Assembly: GCA_036375715.1 (NCBI GenBank)
Contig: DASVBS010000069.1
Coordinates: 1-64,000, forward strand
Length of the DNA stretch: 64,000 nt
From: Longimicrobiaceae bacterium
GTDB taxonomy: Bacteria; Gemmatimonadota; Gemmatimonadetes; Longimicrobiales; Longimicrobiaceae
Direction: 5' to 3'
Positions 7,361 to 14,468 of the stretch are shown piece after piece. A model generated the notes under the pieces. It was not told the DNA's origin. It worked only from the letters and a program-made list of their open reading frames with translations, and did not search any database. How positions within the stretch are numbered: the first letter of the stretch is position 1; the number at the start of each line of letters is the position of its first letter. The translations under genes were made by a program, and so were the position numbers.

Positions 7361-8850
7361 TGGGGGCCCCGGCGCCGACGTAGTTCTCGGAGGTACTCTT
7401 CGACCCGCGCGATCTCTTCATCGAGGTCAAACCCGGCTGCAGCGCGCCCGCCCCTGGCTCCGGATTCGAACACCCGGGCCGCGCGGGCACGGTGGGGTGT
7501 GGAAAGCGCAAAGGGCGCCGCTCCTCCGGTGCCGGAGCGTGCCTGCCGTCCGCGTATCCTCGAGCTCGGACCCCATCCGCCGGGGACGGGAGGGTTCTGC
7601 CACGGTTGAGAGGGATCGAATGGAATGTTCTCCTGCCAGGTGCCGTGCTCCTGGATGGTGTTCACGTGCTCCTGGACCGTCTCCATCAGGGTATCATAGA
7701 AGTCCGTCTTGACGTCGTCGAAGGCCTTGTTCGCAGTGAAGCCTCCGGCGTCGAACCAGGGCAGCGTCCGTGCGGGGTCCAGCCACGGCGCCGTTGCCCC
7801 GATGTCGGTCCACGGGGACGTGTCTCGCCAGATAAGGGTGGGGGGCTCGATGTCGTCCCAGACCGTCGTCCAGGGAGGATCCACCGACGGAGAGCACAGC
7901 TGGACATTCAGCGCAGTAAGGACCGGATCAATGCGGTTGGCCACTCCGTAACTGCCATCTTCGGTACCCGCGAAATAGAGCCCTATGATCTCGTTGCTGG
8001 CGTTTACCACCACCGAGCCCGAGTCCCCGCTGTTGCCGAATTCCGTGCTCTGCGACGAGTCCACCTCGATCCCGATCTGGTTCGTCAGCACCACCTCTCC
8101 GAGTCCGTTGCCATAGTCTATGGACACCGAGAGCGCCAGGTCGTCCACGAATCCGTGCGTGAGGCCGGTGGTGCGGCCTCGCTTGCGGACCGGCTCGTCC
8201 AGGACGGGAAGGGCCTTACCCGCGATGGCGCCGATGTCGACGATCTCACAGTTGTGCCCGCGGGTGGCGGTAATGTTGGCGACCGCGCAGTCGACCTCAC
8301 CTCCGAGAGAAGCTCTTTGCAGAGTGCCGACCACGCTGCCGGGACAGGTACCGGTATCCACACGCGACGGCTGGGCCATCGTGTCACCCACACTCCAGGC
8401 GTCATCCACGCAGAACACGTGGAAGTTGCTCAGGAGCATGGGATCTCCGGTAGCGCTGTCCTCCACCACACACCCGAGCGTCCCCGTATAGACAAACCCC
8501 CCGATCGCTCGGCAGGGACCGATGCTGATGCCGCCGGTGAGCGGATCGTATGTGCCGGTGTCCGCGTGCACCTCCAGCTCCGCCACCGGAACGCCGAGCC
8601 CCCGATGCAGCACGAACTCCCGCTCGATCACATCCGTGGGCACGCCCTCGATGGTCTCGGGGATGAGCTCCTCCTCCGATAGCTCGCTTTTCGGTTTCTT
8701 CTTCCTCACGTAGACGCGGATGGCGAGCTCGCCCGTCCGCTGGCCTTTGGTGATTTTCGGTCCGACGCCGACACCGGTGACGCCCTCACGTTCGAGAAGA
8801 CTGGATTCCACCGCGGATTTCACGCGCCTGAGCTCGAGAGGGGTAGCCAT
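7357..8850 (-). CDS. Nal1-like trypsin-fold serine protease with five TxxWxD repeats (candidate ATP-grasp substrate)
   Basis: A 497-aa protein with three parts. (1) A Nal1-like N-terminal region (1-110, with GVTGVGVGPKITKGQ). (2) A trypsin-fold protease (about 115-315) with candidate catalytic H144 in LLSNFHVF, D187 in GEVDCAV and S277 in GNSGDSGSVVV. (3) A Trp-, Thr- and Asp-rich tail in which TxxWxD occurs five times without exception, at T328-D333, T338-D343, T344-D349, T353-D358 and T362-D367. The tail ends with a Gly/Pro-rich linker, a PFALSTPHRARAA patch (446-458) and a charged helix (474-495). There is no signal peptide. AAGGTG precedes the ATG. The ATP-grasp gene follows with a GTGA overlap. 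Thr and Asp are exactly the residues joined by graspetide ligases, so the tail looks like a modified core; this is inference. Confidence 0.9.
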   Translation of the reverse strand: MATPLELRRVKSAVESSLLEREGVTGVGVGPKITKGQRTGELAIRVYVRKKKPKSELSEEELIPETIEGVPTDVIEREFVLHRGLGVPVAELEVHADTGTYDPLTGGISIGPCRAIGGFVYTGTLGCVVEDSATGDPMLLSNFHVFCVDDAWSVGDTMAQPSRVDTGTCPGSVVGTLQRASLGGEVDCAVANITATRGHNCEIVDIGAIAGKALPVLDEPVRKRGRTTGLTHGFVDDLALSVSIDYGNGLGEVVLTNQIGIEVDSSQSTEFGNSGDSGSVVVNASNEIIGLYFAGTEDGSYGVANRIDPVLTALNVQLCSPSVDPPWTTVWDDIEPPTLIWRDTSPWTDIGATAPWLDPARTLPWFDAGGFTANKAFDDVKTDFYDTLMETVQEHVNTIQEHGTWQENIPFDPSQPWQNPPVPGGWGPSSRIRGRQARSGTGGAAPFALSTPHRARAARVFESGARGGRAAAGFDLDEEIARVEEYLRELRRRRGPQ

Positions 8851-9159
8851 GGCGGGACACCTTGGCTTGGGTGGAGAGGTATGGAGTACTGCAGTCAGCT
8901 AGAGGGGACAGCCCCAGTGACGGGGCTTGGCGGCCAGACTCGCGGGAAAGTGTGATGTCGCCAGGGCGATAGCGCTGCCCCGAGTGTTGTTAGATTTCCA
9001 GGGCTCGGGCATGGACCGGTGCGTTGTCCAAGCCCACAGGTATAGATGCATCGCCACGGCGATGGAGACAAGCTTGTTGTGAACCGGGCCCGCAGACGAA
9101 GAGCTCGATGTCGTCCGGACCTTCGATCTACGCTGGCTGACAGATCTTGTCTGGATCCC
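8851..9159. other. Intergenic region upstream of the protease gene
   Basis: 309 bases that must contain the promoter of the protease/ATP-grasp pair. A small stem-loop (AGCCCC/GGGGCT arms at 8910-8927) lies in what would be the leader. No separate small precursor-peptide gene is visible here on either strand, so the repeat tail of the protease remains the only candidate substrate nearby. Confidence 0.45.
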
Positions 9160-9350
9160 ACCGCGAGTGCAGCCGAAATCACCGCCGCTTTCGACCCGTG
9201 GCGCTCCAGGAGGTGAATCGTGCGCTCCGGGCTCTGCGACGGGTCATGGACATTCTTGGACCTGATTGGGACTATCTGGTGACCGGTACCGCCGAGGGTC
9301 GGGAAATGAAGAGCGAATGGGGTTTGTGTCCAATCGTAGCAAGCTTCTGA
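9160..9350 (+). pseudogene. Remnant of an endonuclease/exonuclease/phosphatase-family gene
   Basis: A short plus-strand stretch translates in one frame to PVALQEVNRALRALRRV followed by MDILGPDWDYLVTGTAEG, and in the next frame, from about 9297, to GSGNEERMGFVSNRSKL. Together these match the LQEV ... WDY ... GNEERxAFxYxRxxV core of DNase I-like nucleases. The frame breaks near 9295; upstream, fragments such as AEI and FDP lie in yet another frame. No start, no N-terminal strand and no C-terminal catalytic His segment are present. This is a decayed internal fragment, not a working gene. The identification rests on motif order only. Confidence 0.6.
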
Positions 9351-9477
9351 ACAGCTTGACCGGCGCTTGCAACAACAATATTAGGAGATGCGCCTCCCCC
9401 TTGTATTGCTGCTCGCGGGCATTCACCTGCGCTACGTGCGGGAAAGCATCACCGGGGTGTTGCCCCGGACCGCTCCC

Positions 9478-9861
9478 TCAGCTTCCCGCCCGAAATACCA
9501 GGTTGGCGCTGGAGAGACCCAGCGCCACCGCTACAATGCCCATCGTCAGCGAGCCGAGCGCATAGAGCCATGCCCGTGACCACGCCCCTTCCTGCATCAG
9601 CGCAATGGTCTCCAGGCTGAAGGTGCTGAAGGTGGTGAAGGCGCCGCAGAAGCCGACGGTGATCATGCCCCGCACTTCCGCGGAGAGAGTCGAGATTTCG
9701 GCGGCGCGGACTGCGAGGCCCAGCACGAACGAGCCGAGCAGGTTCACCCCTAGTGTGCCCCAGGGGAAGCCAACCCCTGCCCACGAGTGAACCCAGCTGC
9801 CGAGGCTGAAGCGGGCCAGTGTGCCCAGCACGCCCCCAACCGCGAGGTAGAGGTAGATCAT
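9478..9861 (-). CDS. crcB: Fluoride ion channel CrcB/FluC
   Basis: A 127-aa membrane protein of the Fluc family, which forms dual-topology dimers that export fluoride. Seen: four hydrophobic helices; the GGVLGTLARF N-terminal motif (9-18); N40 in VNLLGSFVLG; and GFCGAFTTFSTFS (70-82), whose Phe residues F78/F81 fit the Phe box lining the pore and whose Thr residues fit the central sodium site. Length is normal for the family. Its leader carries a fluoride riboswitch (9910-9958), which independently confirms the function. It stands alone, on the minus strand. Confidence 0.97.
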   Translation of the reverse strand: MIYLYLAVGGVLGTLARFSLGSWVHSWAGVGFPWGTLGVNLLGSFVLGLAVRAAEISTLSAEVRGMITVGFCGAFTTFSTFSLETIALMQEGAWSRAWLYALGSLTMGIVAVALGLSSANLVFRAGS

Positions 9862-9890
9862 CGGGCGTCGTCCAAAAGAAACGCCTCCGC

Positions 9891-9906
9891 CCGACCCCAG
9901 GGTCGG
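9891..9906 (-). promoter_or_regulatory. Hairpin in the expression platform of the fluoride riboswitch
   Basis: A perfect inverted repeat (CCGACC / GGTCGG arms around a CTGG loop on the minus strand) lies directly after the riboswitch core and 30 bases before the crcB start. A T-rich run TTTCTTTT follows about 10 bases later. It could be a weak terminator or part of a structure that hides the start region. Which of the two cannot be decided by eye. Confidence 0.55.
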
Positions 9907-9909
9907 AAG

Positions 9910-9958
9910 GAGGAGTCATCAGCGGCAGCAGCCGCGGTTTCGGCGAACTCCATCGCCA
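9910..9958 (-). ncRNA. Fluoride riboswitch (crcB motif)
   Basis: Read on the minus strand, the leader of crcB contains GGCGATGGAGTTCGCC starting near 9957, then GAAACCGC, and finally GGCTGATGACTCCTCC ending near 9910. These are the conserved blocks of the fluoride riboswitch: the P1/loop with GGAGT, the internal AAAC, and the CTGATGACTCC strand whose ACTCC pairs with GGAGT in the pseudoknot. It lies about 50 bases before the crcB start, as in known examples. It would switch expression on when fluoride is bound. Confidence 0.93.
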
Positions 9959-10115
9959 GGTTTGTGCTTGTGCGCTGACAATACCGCTGGACCGCCTGCC
10001 TCTGCAACCCCAACAGCGTGGTTGCGCCCCCGTTCGGTGCTACGTCCTCGACCTGAGCTCGCGCTTCCGCGCACGCGGTTGATCCTGAGCAAATGACGAG
10101 GCCCGATTCACCGGA

Positions 10116-10865
10116 TCACTTCCCCCCTGCCAGGTCGATGAAGCTGCCGGTGCAGTAGCTCGCCTCGTCCGACAGCAGCCAGAGGATCGCGTGGGCGACC
10201 TCCTCGGGCTGACCACCGCGCCGCATCGGGATGCCGTCCTTCAGCCGCTCCACCCGATCCGGCTCCCCTCCCGCGGCGTGGATCTCGGTGTATATGAACG
10301 CCGGACGCACCGCGTTCACCCGGATCCCCTCGGACGCCACCTCACGCGCCAGGCCGATTGTCAGCGTATCGACCGCGCCTTTGGAGGCCGCATAATCGAC
10401 GTACTCACCCGCGGAACCCAGGCGTGCGGCGGCGGAGGAGACGTTGACGATCGCGCCGCCGCTCCCTCCGCGTCGCGTGCTCATCCGCCGCACGGCCTCG
10501 CGGCAGCAGAGGAAGCAGCCGGTTACGTTGGTGGCTAGCACGCGATTTATCCGCTCGGCGGTCATCTCCAACACGCGCCCTTGCCGCTCCAGGATCCCCG
10601 CGTTGTTCACCAGCGCCGTGACGGTCCCCAGTTCCTCGTCCACCGTCCGGAAGAGTCGCTCGACGTCATCCTCCCGGGAGACGTCGGCCTGGCAGGCGAA
10701 CGCGCGCCCTCCCGCTGCCCGGATCCGGTCCACGACCGCCTCGGCCGCATCTCGCGCCCGGCGATAGTTCACGCAGACCGCGTAGCCTCGCTCGGCGCCA
10801 AGCAGCGCGGTCGCCGCCCCGATCCCGCGGCTTGCCCCCGTCACCACCAGGACGCCCGAGCTCAC
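10116..10865 (-). CDS. SDR-family NAD(P)-dependent oxidoreductase
   Basis: Classical short-chain dehydrogenase, 249 aa. Seen: the nucleotide-binding TGASRGIG motif (9-16), NNAG (87-90), the catalytic Ser around 143-144 in IVNVSS, and Y158-x3-K162 in YAASK. The NYRRARDAAEAV region after the first fold suggests NADPH preference. The sequence is closest in style to FabG-like and glucose-1-dehydrogenase-like reductases; the substrate is unknown. GTG 10865 was chosen as start because GGAGG stands 8 bases before it and the Rossmann strand begins directly; a longer open frame adds 24 unlikely residues. It lies 120 bases downstream of the DinB gene, possibly in the same transcript. Confidence 0.92.
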   Translation of the reverse strand: MSSGVLVVTGASRGIGAATALLGAERGYAVCVNYRRARDAAEAVVDRIRAAGGRAFACQADVSREDDVERLFRTVDEELGTVTALVNNAGILERQGRVLEMTAERINRVLATNVTGCFLCCREAVRRMSTRRGGSGGAIVNVSSAAARLGSAGEYVDYAASKGAVDTLTIGLAREVASEGIRVNAVRPAFIYTEIHAAGGEPDRVERLKDGIPMRRGGQPEEVAHAILWLLSDEASYCTGSFIDLAGGK

Positions 10866-10985
10866 GGGTCGAGCCTCCGCATCGATGCCGGGGCTGCCGG
10901 GGGCGGATCGCCGCACTCGCCAGGCGCAAGGCGCCACCCGCGGAGCGTGGCGGCCCGGAACGCGTGTAGCTCGTGCACAGGCATA

Positions 10986-11480
10986 TCAGGTCGCGCTGGG
11001 GGTAGGGGAGGGTGCGGCGAGCTCGTCGAGCTCCCGCACGTAGGTGATGTAGTCGGTGTTGAGGGGAACGCCACCGGCCTCGCGCCGCGCGCGGGCCACC
11101 TGGCCCCGGTGGTAGGCGCCGTGGGTGGCAACGTGCATCAGGATGTCGATGATAGGGGTCCGAAAGCGACGGCCAGCCTGGTTCGCGTAATCGATCGCCC
11201 GCTCCAGATCCGCCTCCGAGAGGCTGTCGAGATAGCGGCGGTAGCCCTCCCGGTTCTCCGTCGCCAGTGAACGGGCCTCCTCGTCGCTGAGTTGCGGCCA
11301 GATCTCCTGGCCGGCGCTGCTCTCGCCGCGCAGCCGGAGGAGCCACACCCGCTCCGCCGCCAGCACGTGGTGGAGGTAGCGCCGGGCTTCCGTATCCTTC
11401 TCCTCGAGGGACCCGAGGGCGCGTTCGTCCGCCCAGAAGACCGAATCGAAGAGGCGGCGCAGCAGGCTCAGGGTCGTCAT
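10986..11480 (-). CDS. DinB-family protein
   Basis: A 164-aa four-helix-bundle protein of the DinB/YfiT superfamily. Seen: the metal-ligand pattern of the family, with a first His in RRYLHHVLAAERVW (37/38) and H120/H124 in HVATHGAYHRGQVA, the usual HxxxH near the C-terminus. The bundle usually binds a divalent metal; some members are thiol transferases and many have no known activity. The ATG overlaps the stop of the EamA transporter gene (ATGA at 11477-11480), so the two are coupled. The proline/serine-rich last ten residues lie outside the fold. Confidence 0.92.
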   Translation of the reverse strand: MTTLSLLRRLFDSVFWADERALGSLEEKDTEARRYLHHVLAAERVWLLRLRGESSAGQEIWPQLSDEEARSLATENREGYRRYLDSLSEADLERAIDYANQAGRRFRTPIIDILMHVATHGAYHRGQVARARREAGGVPLNTDYITYVRELDELAAPSPTPSAT

Positions 11481-12547
11481 GCGATCTCTCCTTTCGTCTT
11501 TCGGCGTCGTGGCCGCGCCGGACGACGGGCAAGCGGGTCCACGTCGCCCGGCGCCAGCGGAGCGAGGTCATCGCCCTCACGCGGGAGGGAAGTGGCGGTA
11601 CGATCGTGCGGCCGGCCAGCCCCACGATCGGCTCCCCGCCGGCTGCGAGTCAACACGATCAGCGCCACACCGCTGAGTATGACCGCCACCGCGACCGCGG
11701 TGCGGGGGCTGAACGGCTCTGAGCCGAGCCACACGCCGAGGATCACCGCGACCAGCGGGTTCACGAACGCGTAGGTGGATGCCTTGGCGGCGGTGGTGTT
11801 CCGCAGCAGCCACACGTAGGCGCTGAAGCCGATCCAGGCGCCGAATACCACCAGGTAGCCCCACGCGAGGAGCGAGCGCGTCGTCACCAGCGCGGGATCG
11901 AACCGGGCGGCCTCTCCGGAGAGCAGACCCGCCAGCAGGAGCGCGCCTCCGCCGACCGCCATCTGCGCGCCGATCGCGGTGAGCGGCGAGCTGGGGAGCC
12001 TGACGTGGCTCGCCATCACCGAGCCGAGCGCCCACCCGATCGTCGCCACGATCAGCGCCGTCATGCCGAGCGCCACCCCCGCGCCGCCTCCGTCCAGCGC
12101 CATCGAGCCCCAGTCCCCACCGATCAGCACGAACAGCCCCGCCATTCCCAGGATCAGTCCGGCCATGGTGAGGAGGGTCGGACGGGCGCCCCCGGGCCGC
12201 GCCCAATCCATCAGCGCCATCCAGAGCGGGACGATGCTCGCCACCAGGGCGGCGATCCCGGACGGCACGATCTGCTCCGACCAGGTAACCCCGCCATTGC
12301 CGACGCCGAGCAGCAGGATCCCCGTCAGCGCCGCGCTCCCCCACTCCGCGCGGTCCGGCCGGCTGCCGTCGCGCAGACGCCCCAGCAGAAGCAGCACCGC
12401 CCCCGCCACGGCGAACCGACTCCCCGCCATCAGCAAGGGCGGAATGCTCTCGATCGCGTAGCGGATCCCCAGGTAGGTCGATCCCCATATCAGATAGACG
12501 GCGCCGAACGCCGACAGCAACGCCAGGCGCCCCGGTTTCTTCGTCAC
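11477..12547 (-). CDS. EamA-family (DMT) exporter, YedA-like
   Basis: A 356-aa inner-membrane drug/metabolite transporter with two EamA halves and about ten helices. Seen: AVYLIWGSTYLGIRYAI at the start, PLLMAGSRFAVAG, the first-half end near VLIGGDWG, and a second half with AWIGFSAYVWLLRNTTAAKASTYAFVNP split over two helices, all typical of YedA/RhtA-like amino-acid or metabolite exporters. The last 45 residues are a charged, Arg-rich cytoplasmic tail absent from most relatives. The GTG start has a strong GGAGGGAGG site in front. It is transcribed divergently from the MocR gene, which often regulates such exporters. Confidence 0.93.
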   Translation of the reverse strand: MTKKPGRLALLSAFGAVYLIWGSTYLGIRYAIESIPPLLMAGSRFAVAGAVLLLLGRLRDGSRPDRAEWGSAALTGILLLGVGNGGVTWSEQIVPSGIAALVASIVPLWMALMDWARPGGARPTLLTMAGLILGMAGLFVLIGGDWGSMALDGGGAGVALGMTALIVATIGWALGSVMASHVRLPSSPLTAIGAQMAVGGGALLLAGLLSGEAARFDPALVTTRSLLAWGYLVVFGAWIGFSAYVWLLRNTTAAKASTYAFVNPLVAVILGVWLGSEPFSPRTAVAVAVILSGVALIVLTRSRRGADRGAGRPHDRTATSLPREGDDLAPLAPGDVDPLARRPARPRRRKTKGEIA

Positions 12548-12680
12548 TCGTCCCTCCCTCCGTTGCCCAGGAAGTCGCCGAGACCGCGCCCGCGGGCTTC
12601 GTGTACCCGCCAGGCACGCCCGCCGGGAGAACGATCACCATTTCGCGTCCGGGACAACAGATGCAGATTGGACGAATTGC

Positions 12681-12693
12681 AACCAGTACAGTT
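12681..12693. promoter_or_regulatory. Possible MocR operator between eamA-like and mocR-like genes
   Basis: The divergent promoter region contains AACCAGTACAGTT. The core resembles the CTGTACTGG-type direct or inverted sites reported for several GntR/MocR regulators when read on the minus strand. Only one clear copy is present, 28 bases before the MocR start. This is a motif resemblance and not proven. Confidence 0.3.
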
Positions 12694-12720
12694 TGCCGTC
12701 CCATCTCGTGCGAAGTGGCG

Positions 12721-14157
12721 ATGAACCAGCGGTACGCCTATGAGGTCTTGGTCAGCGAGCTGCACCAGCAGGTGCAAGCGGGCCTGCTGCGGCCGGGCGA
12801 TCGAGTGCCCTCGGTAAGGCGAATGAGTCGCGAGCGGGGGGTGAGCATCTCCACCGTGCTCCAGGCGTACCGGGTCCTGGAGGCGCGCAGGGTGCTGCGG
12901 GCGCGGCCGCAGTCCGGGTTTTACGTCGCGGCGCCGACACCGACCGCTCGCGCGGAGCCCGGCCGAACCCGCCCCCGTTCGGTGCCGACGGAGGTGACCA
13001 CGGGCGATGTGATCGCGGAGGTGCTCGCCGCCGCGGCCGATCCCTCGCTCGTCCCCCTGGGCGCCGCGCTTCCGGACGCGGCGCTGCTCCCCACCGCGCG
13101 GTTGAACCGCTTGATGGGGCGGGTTCTGCGCAGGGATCCGGCGCGTGCCACGACGTTCATGGCTCCCGCGGGCTGCCCGGAGCTGCGTCACGAGATCGCG
13201 CGCCGGGAGTGGGCGGCCGGGTGCCGGATTACCGCGGACGACGTGCTGGTGACTTGCGGGGCGAGCGAGGCGCTCACGCTGGCGCTGCGGGCAACGACTC
13301 GTCCGGGTGACACCGTCGCCGTCGAGTCGCCCACCTTCTTCGGCGTGTTACAGACGATCGAGGCGCTGGGCCGCCGCGCGCTCGAGATACCCACGGACTG
13401 CCGCCAGGGGATCTGTCTCGACGCTCTGCGCCGCGCGCTGGACGAGCACGCCATCCACGCCTGCTTGGTCACCCCCAATTTCCAGAATCCGCTCGGGTCG
13501 CTGATGCCGGACGCAGCGAAAGGCGAGCTGGTGGAGCTCGCCCGCAGTCGGAGGGTGCCGCTCATCGAGGACGACACCTTCGGAGAGCTGTACTTCGAGG
13601 GAAGGCGCCCGCGCTCGCTCCTCGACCATGAAACAGATGGGTGGGTGATCCGCTGCTCCACCTTTTCGAAGACCCTGGCCCCGGGGTATCGACTCGGCTG
13701 GATCGTCCCGGGCGAGCGCTTTCAGCGACGGGTGGAGCTCCTGAAGAATTCCAGCACCATCGCCGTCGCCGCGCCGCCGCAGATGGCCGTCGCCGAGTAC
13801 CTGCGCCAGGACCTGTTCGACCTCCATCTGCGGCGGCTGCGCAGGATTCTGCGCGACACGGTCGATCGCCTCGCCTTCGAGGTTCTGGACCGGTTCCCGG
13901 AGGGAACCCGGGTGAGCCGCCCCGCCGGCGGATTCGTCCTCTGGGTTCGGCTCCCTGGCGGAGTGGACGCGAGCGACGTCCACCGGGATGCGCTCCACAG
14001 GGGCATCGGCGTGTCACCCGGGTCCATCTACTCCGCCGCGGGCCATTACCGGGATTGCTTGCGATTGAGCGGAGGCTTCGCCTGGAGCGACCGCATCGCG
14101 CGGGCAGTGGACGAGCTGGCGGGCATCGTCCGGGGCGCCCGGGCGAGCGCGGCCTGA
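12721..14157 (+). CDS. MocR/PdxR-type transcription regulator (GntR HTH + aminotransferase domain)
   Basis: A 478-aa fusion regulator. Seen: a winged helix (4-70) with PGDRVPSVRRMSRERGVSIS and ending in ARPQSGFYV, then an aminotransferase class I fold with ATTFMAPAGCPELR, PNFQNPLG (N256), EDD (283-285) and the PLP lysine K317 in STFSKTLAPGYRLG. MocR proteins bind PLP or a PLP-amine adduct and act on neighbouring genes. ATG 12721 was taken because the HTH starts there; the open frame continues 40 codons upstream without protein character. It is divergent to the EamA exporter, which suggests control of that exporter, probably in amine or amino-acid export. The effector is unknown. Confidence 0.94.
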   Translation: MNQRYAYEVLVSELHQQVQAGLLRPGDRVPSVRRMSRERGVSISTVLQAYRVLEARRVLRARPQSGFYVAAPTPTARAEPGRTRPRSVPTEVTTGDVIAEVLAAAADPSLVPLGAALPDAALLPTARLNRLMGRVLRRDPARATTFMAPAGCPELRHEIARREWAAGCRITADDVLVTCGASEALTLALRATTRPGDTVAVESPTFFGVLQTIEALGRRALEIPTDCRQGICLDALRRALDEHAIHACLVTPNFQNPLGSLMPDAAKGELVELARSRRVPLIEDDTFGELYFEGRRPRSLLDHETDGWVIRCSTFSKTLAPGYRLGWIVPGERFQRRVELLKNSSTIAVAAPPQMAVAEYLRQDLFDLHLRRLRRILRDTVDRLAFEVLDRFPEGTRVSRPAGGFVLWVRLPGGVDASDVHRDALHRGIGVSPGSIYSAAGHYRDCLRLSGGFAWSDRIARAVDELAGIVRGARASAA

Positions 14158-14468
14158 GTCGCGGCGGTCGTACGCCTGCGCGCTCGACTCACGTTCGGCG
14201 AGGAGATGCGTCGCCCGTGAAGCGGAGCGTGGGTGCACTCTCACGAGCTGGAGACGGCGCCGATATAGAACGCCGGCGGCGCGACAGCCCGGATCGGCAC
14301 CAAGGCGATCTTGTGGCCGACGGGCAGACCGGCGGCGCCAACCATCAAGTGATCGTTACGCTATGCGGACGTAGCGGATGTGCTGATGATGCTGACCGAG
14401 GTGATGGACCCGGTCTACTGAGACGGTGCAGGGAGGGCATTTCGTTCCCAACCGACTGGAGGACAGTT
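14158..14468. other. Intergenic region with a possible gene remnant
   Basis: 311 bases between the MocR gene and the Tat-exported glycosidase. Near the end, 14356-14421 reads SLRYADVADVLMMLTEVMDPVY before a stop, which looks like the end of some protein, but no upstream frame continues it. A strong GGAGG site for the next gene lies at the 3' edge. No clear promoter was recognised. Confidence 0.4.

Noticed and set aside
14353..14421. End of a protein (RYADVADVLMMLTEVMDPVY) as a gene
   Set aside because: A stop lies just upstream in the same frame and no start fits; at most a remnant.
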